Below, piece by piece: positions 5,162-10,746 of a stretch of 10,746 nt of DNA (position 1 is its first letter; every line of letters starts with the position of its first letter). Made by a program: the position numbers and the translations under genes. The notes under the pieces were generated by a model. It made no database searches. It was not told where the DNA came from and saw nothing but the letters and a program-made list of their open reading frames with translations. Source of the DNA: Clostridia bacterium. Its GTDB lineage: Bacteria; Bacillota; Clostridia; TANB77; CAG-508. The DNA is taken from positions 1 through 10,746 of the forward strand of contig CAAECB010000013.1 of the NCBI GenBank assembly GCA_900754285.1, written 5' to 3'.

Positions 5162-6550
5162 ATGGCAACAACAAAAATATGGAAAGTACAAAAGAGATTA
5201 GATCATGTAATCAACTACGCAACAAATGAAGAAAAGACAAAAAATAATTATAACGAATATGGAATGGATGAGTTTGATAGTATCAGGCAAGTAATGACTT
5301 ATGCAACTAATCCAGATAAAACAGAAAAACAATTTTATACTACAGGAATAAATTGTGAAGTAAAAGATGCGGTTAAGCAAATGCAACTTGTAAAAACAAC
5401 ATATGGAAAAGAAAATGGAATATTAGCATTTCATGCTTATCAATCTTTTAATAAAGGAGAAGTTATTCCAGAAATAGCACATGAAATTGGAGTAAAACTT
5501 GCAAATGAAATGTGGGGAGATAGATTTCAAGTTGTAGTATCTACTCACTTAAATACTGGGCATCTTCATAATCATTTTGTCATCAATTCAGTTTCATTTA
5601 AAGATGGAAGAAAATATTATAGTAATTTGACTAATACAGCATTGTTAAGAAAAACATCAGATGAAATATGTGAAGAATATGGCTTAAGTTTTTTAAAAGA
5701 AAAGACATGTAAATCTGGAATCAATTTTGAAAATTTTTATAAAAAATCTATGAGAGATTCAGACTATTATAAATTCGCAAAAGAAGATATAGACTATGCA
5801 ATAAAACATTCATACACACTAAAACAATTTCAGCAGATGTTAGTATCAATGGGATATAACTATTATTATAGAGCAGATAAATTAAGTGTAAGAAGAGAAC
5901 CATACAAAAGAAATATAAGAGTTGAAAGAGCGTTTGGAGAAGAGTATTCATTGGAAAATATTAAAAGAAGAATATTGGAAAATGACTATATAAAACAAGA
6001 AAGAATAATTCCTTACAAGGTGATGGGGCATAGACATTTTATAACAAGAGTTAGAATAAGAAAAAAATACAAACCTAAGGGAATTGTGGCTTTATATTAC
6101 TACTATAAATATTTGCTAAAGTTATATACTAGAAATAATATACAGTATAAATTAACTCCTGAAATGAGGACGGAAGTAAAGAAGATGGATGAGTATTCGG
6201 AAAGAATTAGATTTTTATGCAAGTATAAGATTGAGACTATGAGCGATGTTGATAATATTAAAGAACAGAAAAAGGAAGAATTGCAGAAAATTTTGAATAT
6301 TAGGAATAGACTGTATTATAAGAGACAAAAGTTAGATAGTGAAATTGAAAAAGATGGTGTTACTAAAGAAATAATTGATGTTACTTCTGCTTTGACAAAG
6401 GTTAGAAGAGAGAATAAGTTGTGTGATGAAATTTATGATGGTGTGCCGAGAATGAAGGAACACATAAAAGAGGTAGATGAAAGAGAAAAGCAGAAGATAA
6501 AGGAACAAGAAATTAAATTAAAGAAGAAAGATAGAAGGTATGAAAGATAG
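5162..6550 (+). CDS. MOBP-type relaxase (mobilization nuclease)
   Basis: This 462-residue protein nicks one strand at oriT and pilots it into the recipient. The relaxase domain takes up roughly residues 1-190. It has tyrosine candidates in two related motifs (INYATNEEKT with Y19, MTYATNPDKT with Y47). The metal-binding histidine motif HxxxxHxHNH spans H129, H134, H136 and H138, inside THLNTGHLHNHFVINS. The rest (about 200-462) is very basic, then forms a charged coiled-coil-like tail, as is usual for DNA-binding and partner-binding regions of these proteins. GAGAGGAGAG just before the ATG is a strong ribosome binding site. No type IV coupling protein or secretion genes are seen, so transfer would rely on another element or on genes outside. 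From about 6160 on, AAG, GAG, TTG and AGG codons become clearly more common than in the first two thirds, hinting at a mosaic gene. Confidence 0.88.
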   Translation: MATTKIWKVQKRLDHVINYATNEEKTKNNYNEYGMDEFDSIRQVMTYATNPDKTEKQFYTTGINCEVKDAVKQMQLVKTTYGKENGILAFHAYQSFNKGEVIPEIAHEIGVKLANEMWGDRFQVVVSTHLNTGHLHNHFVINSVSFKDGRKYYSNLTNTALLRKTSDEICEEYGLSFLKEKTCKSGINFENFYKKSMRDSDYYKFAKEDIDYAIKHSYTLKQFQQMLVSMGYNYYYRADKLSVRREPYKRNIRVERAFGEEYSLENIKRRILENDYIKQERIIPYKVMGHRHFITRVRIRKKYKPKGIVALYYYYKYLLKLYTRNNIQYKLTPEMRTEVKKMDEYSERIRFLCKYKIETMSDVDNIKEQKKEELQKILNIRNRLYYKRQKLDSEIEKDGVTKEIIDVTSALTKVRRENKLCDEIYDGVPRMKEHIKEVDEREKQKIKEQEIKLKKKDRRYER

Positions 6551-6576
6551 AACTGATACAGAAATGTAGCAGTTTT
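6551..6576 (+). terminator. Weak intrinsic terminator after the relaxase gene
   Basis: Directly after the relaxase stop, AACTGATAC (6551-6559) pairs with GTAGCAGTT (6566-6574), with one mismatch and a 6-base loop. TTTT (6573-6576) follows, then ATAAAA. It would end the mobility transcript before the restriction-modification promoter. The T-run is short and the stem imperfect, so leakage is likely. Confidence 0.5.
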
Positions 6577-6586
6577 ATAAAATAAA

Positions 6587-6631
6587 AAAGTTCTAAAATT
6601 TACACCATTTTGGTTGACTTTTAGAAACTTT
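6587..6631. promoter_or_regulatory. Nested inverted repeat over the restriction-modification promoter (candidate operator)
   Basis: AAAGTTCTAAAA (6587-6598) faces TTTTAGAAACTTT (6619-6631), the right arm having one extra A. Inside lies a second small repeat, ACCA (6604-6607) with TGGT (6611-6614). The right arm fills the spacer of the promoter at 6614-6642 and the inner repeat touches its -35 box. A protein bound here would block RNA polymerase. The winged-HTH protein encoded just downstream is the natural candidate. Confidence 0.4.
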
Positions 6632-6642
6632 ATTTGTAAAAT
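6614..6642 (+). promoter_or_regulatory. Strong sigma-A type promoter of the type I restriction-modification operon
   Basis: TTGACT (6614-6619) and TAAAAT (6637-6642) are separated by 17 bases, each one base from consensus. The first ATG of the operon lies 24 bases after the -10 box, preceded by AGGAGG at 6655-6660. This is the best promoter in the window and makes the restriction operon independent of the mobility genes. Confidence 0.75.
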
Positions 6643-6665
6643 AGATAAAGAATTAGGAGGCAAAA

Positions 6666-6950
6666 ATGGAGGCAAATTTAGAAATTTTTACAAATGATAA
6701 ATATAGATTACTTAAATGGATTGCTGATAATGAAGTTCAGTATAGAAGAGCGAAATATTTATCTTCAAGCCAACAAGAAATAGCGGATACTTTACATTAT
6801 TCGAAAAGTAAAACTAATAGATATATGAATGAATTAATAGAATTGAATTATTTAAAAAGGTATAAAGAAAAAGGCAAATATGCATTAACGAAGAAAGGAT
6901 ATGAAGTAATTAATACAATTGGAAAAAATGGAGGAATAAAAGATGAATAA
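6666..6950 (+). CDS. Winged helix-turn-helix regulator at the head of the restriction-modification operon
   Basis: This 94-residue protein is a single winged helix domain. The HTH reads SQQEIADTLHYSKSKTNRYM (about residues 35-54), followed by the helix and wing LNYLKRYKEKGKYALTKKG. It resembles MarR/Lrp-like small regulators, lacks a ligand domain and has a charged C-terminus. AGGAGG at 6655-6660 supports the start. Its stop overlaps the hsdM start by eight bases, so regulator and methylase are translated together. Small HTH proteins in front of type I hsdM are known in Bacillota; autoregulation of methylase and nuclease timing, as by C proteins of type II systems, is a reasonable inference. 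The likely binding site is the nested repeat at 6587-6631. Confidence 0.75.
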   Translation: MEANLEIFTNDKYRLLKWIADNEVQYRRAKYLSSSQQEIADTLHYSKSKTNRYMNELIELNYLKRYKEKGKYALTKKGYEVINTIGKNGGIKDE

Positions 6951-8529
6951 TAAAAGAGAAAAAGAAAGAGATGAACTTCACAAAACAATATGGAAAATAG
7001 CTGATGAATTGAGAGGATCTGTAGACGGATGGGATTTTAAGCAATATGTATTAGGCTTGTTATTCTATAGATTTATATCAGAGAATATAGAAAATTATGT
7101 TAATAAAAATCAAAGAGAATCAGGTGAAAAAAATTTTAAATATAGGAATCTTTCAGATGAAGAGGCAGAATATGGCAGAGAAGATATAGTAAAAGAAAAA
7201 GGTTTTTTTATTCTTCCAAGCGAATTGTTTTGTAATGTTAGAAAAAAAGCCAAAAGTAATCCAGATTTAAATATAACAATAAATAAAGTATTTGAAAATA
7301 TAGAAGCATCAGCTAAGGGGACTGCATCAGAAGATGACGTTAAGGGGTTATTTGATGATTTTGATGTAAAAGGAAACAAATTAGGAAATACAGTAGATGA
7401 AAAAAACGAAAAGTTAATAAAGATGCTTGATTCTATTGGAGATTTAAAATTAGGAGATTATTCAGACAATACTATCGATGCATTTGGAGATGCATATGAG
7501 TTTTTAATGACTATGTATGCTTCTAATGCAGGAAAGTCAGGAGGAGAATTTTTTACTCCTCAAGAAGTAGGAGAATTACTTGCAAGGATAACATTGATGA
7601 ATCAAAAAGAGATAAATAAGGTGTACGATCCATGCTGTGGTTCTGGTGGTTTGCTATTAAGATTCAAGAAAATTTTAAACTCAGAAAATATAGAATATTA
7701 TGGTCAAGAAATTAATCTTACTACATATAACTTGGCAAGAATAAATATGTTCTTGCATGATATAAATTATACAAAATTCAACATTGCAAGAGGAAATACT
7801 TTAACTGACCCAAAACATGACAATTATGAACCTTTTGATGCTATAGTTTCAAATCCACCATATTCAATCAAATGGGCTGGAAAATCAGATCCAATATTAA
7901 TAAATGATCCAAGATATTCGCCTGCTGGAATTCTCGCACCAGAGTCTAAAGCAGATCTTGCTTTTACGATGCATATGTTATCATATTTATCAACAAAAGG
8001 AACAGCAGCAATAGTTGAATTTCCAGGAGTATTATACAGAGGAGGGGCTGAACAAAAAATAAGAAAATATATGGTAGAAAGTAATTTTGTTGATACAGTA
8101 ATTCAGTTACCAAGTGATTTGTTTTTTGGTACAAGCATTGCTACTTGTATATTAGTGTTGAAAAAATCTAAGAAAACAAATGATATTTTATTTATTGACG
8201 CTACAAATGAATTTGTAAGGAATACAAATAAAAATAAATTGACAACTCCAGATGATAATCCAGAAGACAATAATGTTGATAATATATTAAAGTTAATTAG
8301 AAATAGAACAAATATTGAGAATAAATCGATTGTTGTATCCAATGAAGAAGTTGCCAATAATAATTATAATATTTCTGTTAATTCATATTTGAAATGTTTT
8401 ATAGAAGAAGATAAAATTGATATTAAAGAAGTAAATAAAAAAATTGTAGAAGTAGTAAAAAGAGAATCTGAAATAAGAATCGAACTTGATAAAATAATCC
8501 AAGGATTGGAGGAAGATTTTAATGAGTAA
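6943..8529 (+). CDS. hsdM: Type I restriction-modification DNA methyltransferase subunit (HsdM)
   Basis: This 528-residue protein is the adenine-N6 methyltransferase subunit. It has the N-terminal helical HsdM domain (about 1-155, starting near IWKIADELRG), then the FFTPQEVGELLARI element. S-adenosylmethionine motif I is DPCCGSGG (229-236) and catalytic motif IV is NPPY (304-307). The length is typical for the EcoR124-like branch (type IC). Two HsdM with one HsdS form the methylase; adding HsdR gives the restriction enzyme. GGAGG at 6930-6934 fits the ATG. The gene overlaps its neighbours by eight bases at both ends, giving coupled translation. All motifs are intact, so the methylase should be active. 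Its recognition sequence cannot be read from HsdM. Confidence 0.95.
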   Translation: MNNKREKERDELHKTIWKIADELRGSVDGWDFKQYVLGLLFYRFISENIENYVNKNQRESGEKNFKYRNLSDEEAEYGREDIVKEKGFFILPSELFCNVRKKAKSNPDLNITINKVFENIEASAKGTASEDDVKGLFDDFDVKGNKLGNTVDEKNEKLIKMLDSIGDLKLGDYSDNTIDAFGDAYEFLMTMYASNAGKSGGEFFTPQEVGELLARITLMNQKEINKVYDPCCGSGGLLLRFKKILNSENIEYYGQEINLTTYNLARINMFLHDINYTKFNIARGNTLTDPKHDNYEPFDAIVSNPPYSIKWAGKSDPILINDPRYSPAGILAPESKADLAFTMHMLSYLSTKGTAAIVEFPGVLYRGGAEQKIRKYMVESNFVDTVIQLPSDLFFGTSIATCILVLKKSKKTNDILFIDATNEFVRNTNKNKLTTPDDNPEDNNVDNILKLIRNRTNIENKSIVVSNEEVANNNYNISVNSYLKCFIEEDKIDIKEVNKKIVEVVKRESEIRIELDKIIQGLEEDFNE

Positions 8530-9694
8530 GATTGATGAATTAATAAAAAAATTATGTCCTAATGGAGTTAAATATATTAAATTAAATGAATTACTAGATT
8601 ATATTCAACCTACAAAATATATTGTTCAGAATACAAAGTATAAAGAAGAATATGATATACCTGTATTAACAGCTGGACAGACTTTTATATTAGGATATAC
8701 CAATGAAAAACAAGGAGTTTATAATGCCAATAAAAAAAATCCTGTTATAATTTTTGATGATTTTACTGCATCTAAGCATTGGGTGGATTTTAAATTTAAA
8801 GTGAAATCATCTGCTATGAAAATACTTATTAATAAAACAAAAAATTCATTTAAATATATTTTTTATTGTATGCAAAATATAAAGTATATTCCAAAAGAAC
8901 ATGCAAGGCAATGGATTCAAACATATAGTGAATTTAAAATTCCAATTCCACCATTGGCAGTGCAAAGAGAAATTGTAAGAGTACTTGATAAATTTAGTGA
9001 GTTAGAGGCAGAGTTAGAGGCAGAGTTAGAGGAAAGACAACAACAATATAATTATTATAGTGAAAAAATTTTTAATGAAGAAACAAACAAGATTGAAATT
9101 GGAAGATTATTAAAAGATAAAGGCTATATAAGAGGACCGTTTGGTTCAGCACTTGTAAAAAAAGATATGGTAAAAAATGGAGTGCCTGTTTATGAACAAC
9201 AACATGTCATATATAATCATAGAGATTTTAGGTATTATATTACTGAAGAAAAAGCAGAAAAATTAAACAGATTTAAAGTCGAAACTAATGATTTAATTAT
9301 AAGTTGTTCTGGAACAGTAGGAAAAGTATCGGTTATAAAGCCTACAGACAATAAAGGAGTAATTAATCAAGCACTATTAATTTTAAGAGTTAATATGGAA
9401 AAAATTTTGCCACAATATTTAAAGTATTATTTAGAATCACCAATAGGATATAAAAGTATTACAGCTAATACAAATAAGTCTGCTCAGGTGAATATTGCTA
9501 ATAGAAATGCAATTGAGAGTATTAAAATTCCACTTCCTTCTATACCAAGACAAGTAAAGATTATTGAAATATTAAATAATTTTGAAAAATTAGTAAATGA
9601 TATTTCAGAAGGATTGCCGGCAGAAATTCAATTAAGGAGAAAACAATATGAATACTATAGAAATAAATTATTGAACTTTGAGGAGTTAAAGTGA
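8522..9694 (+). CDS. hsdS: Type I restriction-modification specificity subunit (HsdS)
   Basis: This 390-residue protein chooses the DNA sequence for the whole enzyme. There are two target recognition halves. The first (about 1-145) is preceded by the usual KLCPNGVKYIKL start and closes with FKIPIPPLAVQREIVRVLDKF. The second (about 185-350) runs from IRGPFGSALVKK to IKIPLPSIPRQVKIIEILNNF and ends in a helical tail with AEIQLRRKQYEYYRNKLL. Each half binds one part of a split recognition site, and the conserved helices act as spacer between them. The first spacer contains a triple ELEA-type repeat (residues 160-171). GGAGG at 8508-8512 serves the ATG, which overlaps hsdM. Only one hsdS gene is visible, with no inverted partial copies or recombinase for shuffling inside the window. 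Confidence 0.93.
   Translation: MSKIDELIKKLCPNGVKYIKLNELLDYIQPTKYIVQNTKYKEEYDIPVLTAGQTFILGYTNEKQGVYNANKKNPVIIFDDFTASKHWVDFKFKVKSSAMKILINKTKNSFKYIFYCMQNIKYIPKEHARQWIQTYSEFKIPIPPLAVQREIVRVLDKFSELEAELEAELEERQQQYNYYSEKIFNEETNKIEIGRLLKDKGYIRGPFGSALVKKDMVKNGVPVYEQQHVIYNHRDFRYYITEEKAEKLNRFKVETNDLIISCSGTVGKVSVIKPTDNKGVINQALLILRVNMEKILPQYLKYYLESPIGYKSITANTNKSAQVNIANRNAIESIKIPLPSIPRQVKIIEILNNFEKLVNDISEGLPAEIQLRRKQYEYYRNKLLNFEELK
8999..9034 (+). repeat. 12-bp tandem repeat, three units, in the HsdS spacer
   Basis: Units 8999-9010 and 9011-9022 are identical (GAGTTAGAGGCA), and 9023-9034 differs in one base. They encode ELEA, ELEA, ELEE in frame. In EcoR124I and EcoDXXI, two versus three copies of a 12-bp TAEL repeat at this place change the spacer length of the recognition site by one base pair. 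The position and unit length here are the same. Confidence 0.9.
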
Positions 9695-9695
9695 A

Positions 9696-10746
9696 ATGGA
9701 TTTAAATGGAGTAATAGAAAAAATAAAGAATGATTTAGATAAAAATACAAATAAAATTAATATAGATTCCATATATGCATTTAATGGAACAGGAAAAACT
9801 AGAATATCGAGATGGTTTGTTGATGAAAATGATTCTAGATGTTTGTGCTTTAATTCAATTTTTCAGGATTGTTTTGTATGGGATAATGAAAACTATATAT
9901 TATATATAGACGATTACCTTGAAATTTCAAAGACAATAAGAGATGAAGGACTAGATGGAAGAATAATTGAGAATTTTGAATATGTTTATGGAAAAAGTGT
10001 CATACCACAATTTAATGATGATTTTAATCAAGTAACATTTAATGTAAAAACAAAAAATGGATATGATAGTGATGTTAAAATATCAAAAGCAGAAGAAACA
10101 TTATTTGTTTGGTCAGTGTATTATTCTTTCGTAGAAACTGCTATAGAACAATTAAAGATAGAGGTTGTGGAGGATAGATCAACACATATATTTGATGATT
10201 TAAAATATGTTATTATAGATGATCCAGTTTCATCTGTTGATGATTCAATAATCGTAAAAATTGCGATATTAATAAAAGAATTAATAGTACAGTGTAATAA
10301 TTTGAAGGTAAAGTTTTTAATTACTACACATCATATATTATTTTTCAATTCAGTAAACAATTTGATAAAAAACATTGATAGTAAAATTAGAAAATTTAAA
10401 GTTTACAAACTCGAAATTAAAAATTATGAGTATGTTTTAAGTGAAGATGTGAAAAATTTATTTGGTTATCATTTATATTTAAAAGAAAAAATACAGAATG
10501 AAATTGATTGTATAGAAAAGATACATTTCAATATGTTTAGGGTTTTATTAGAAAAAACAGCAAATTATTGTGGATATGAAAAATTTGGTGATTGTTTATA
10601 TGAATCTGATTATAAAGAGGAAATGATTAGACTTTTAAATACATATAGTCATGGAGATTTGTTTGAATTTGAAAGAACAGAACTAACTGAGAATGAGAAA
10701 GAAATATTTATAAAATCATTTAATGATTATAATAAAAAATATAAAA
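9696..10746 (+). CDS. PrrC-like anticodon nuclease / ABC-type ATPase, partial (3' end outside)
   Basis: The frame opens one base after the hsdS stop (GAGGAG at 9680-9685) and stays open for 350 codons to the window edge. The N-terminal part is an ABC-type ATPase of the AAA_13 kind: Walker A AFNGTGKT (28-35), a degenerate signature ISKAEE (129-134), Walker B YVIIDD with D-loop (171-183, DDPVSSVDD) and H-loop TTHH (210-213). The C-terminal part has FRVLLE with R282 and E286, then SHGD with H319. E. coli PrrC uses Arg320, Glu324 and His356 for tRNA cleavage; the first spacing is identical and the second differs by one residue. PrrC has 396 residues, so about 40-50 are probably missing here. There is no long coiled coil or zinc hook, unlike RloC. 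The third place in an hsdM-hsdS-prrC-hsdR order is as in the prr locus. The protein should be silent while held by the restriction complex. A general AAA ATPase without nuclease activity is the alternative. Confidence 0.7.
   Translation, partial: MDLNGVIEKIKNDLDKNTNKINIDSIYAFNGTGKTRISRWFVDENDSRCLCFNSIFQDCFVWDNENYILYIDDYLEISKTIRDEGLDGRIIENFEYVYGKSVIPQFNDDFNQVTFNVKTKNGYDSDVKISKAEETLFVWSVYYSFVETAIEQLKIEVVEDRSTHIFDDLKYVIIDDPVSSVDDSIIVKIAILIKELIVQCNNLKVKFLITTHHILFFNSVNNLIKNIDSKIRKFKVYKLEIKNYEYVLSEDVKNLFGYHLYLKEKIQNEIDCIEKIHFNMFRVLLEKTANYCGYEKFGDCLYESDYKEEMIRLLNTYSHGDLFEFERTELTENEKEIFIKSFNDYNKKYK

Noticed and set aside
7110..8357. Minus-strand open frames of 84-89 codons inside hsdM
   Set aside because: They are antisense shadows of a conserved gene with intact motifs, without ribosome binding sites or recognisable domains. 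The same applies to antisense frames in the helicase loader, relaxase and relaxase tail.
9696..10746. The last gene as hsdR, or as an SMC/Rad50-like repair ATPase
   Set aside because: No helicase DEAD motifs or endonuclease motif are present, and there is no long coiled coil between Walker A and the signature. The Arg-x3-Glu...His set fits PrrC better.
1..10746. CRISPR arrays, tRNA or rRNA genes, integrase or conjugation pore genes
   Set aside because: I found no regularly spaced repeats, no cloverleaf with a CCA-side acceptor stem, and no recombinase, VirD4 or VirB4-like protein on either strand.

Overview
The window is AT-rich throughout. It uses strong GGAGG ribosome binding sites, TTGACT/TAAAAT-type promoters and AGA/AAA-rich codons, and TAA/TAG/TGA all behave as stops. 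This fits a low-GC member of the Bacillota, probably a gut clostridial relative; genus cannot be read from the sequence. The content is accessory DNA: an integrative or plasmid-borne mobilizable element carrying anti-phage type cargo.

Layout. (1) Bases 1-77 hold three stacked hairpins that look like the right end of an IS200/IS605-type element, ending a few bases before the ribosome binding site of the first gene. (2) 97-1896 is a tight three-gene + strand operon: a ComEC-like metallo-beta-lactamase-fold protein, a 150-residue protein with a possible caspase-like His/Cys pair, and a small protein with about four membrane segments. It closes with a bidirectional terminator. (3) 1924-3162, on the - strand, is a DUF6076-like zinc-binding protein with its own promoter. 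(4) The intergenic region 3163-3347 is divergent and contains three GTTAAC sites and an inverted repeat. (5) 3348-6550 is the mobility and replication module: an excisionase-like HTH protein, a phage replisome organizer-like protein, a DnaC-like helicase loader, a probable oriT region and a MOBP-type relaxase. No coupling protein, conjugation pore gene or integrase is visible, so the element would be mobilized rather than self-transmissible, unless those genes lie outside. (6) 6614-10746 is a type I restriction-modification operon with a strong promoter: winged-HTH regulator, hsdM, hsdS, and a fourth gene that runs off the window.

The fourth gene appears to be a PrrC-like anticodon nuclease. 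It has an ABC-type ATPase half, followed by an Arg-x3-Glu ... His arrangement spaced almost as in the PrrC catalytic triad. The order hsdM-hsdS-prrC-like matches the E. coli prr locus, where hsdR follows, so hsdR is expected just past the right edge. HsdS carries a 12-bp triple repeat (ELEA units) between its two target recognition halves, equivalent to the TAEL repeat of EcoR124-type enzymes. HsdM methylates the site that HsdS specifies, HsdR would cut unmodified DNA, and the PrrC-like protein would be a second line that damages tRNA when a phage disables the restriction complex. The left three-gene operon may be a separate, less well understood defence or cell-suicide system.
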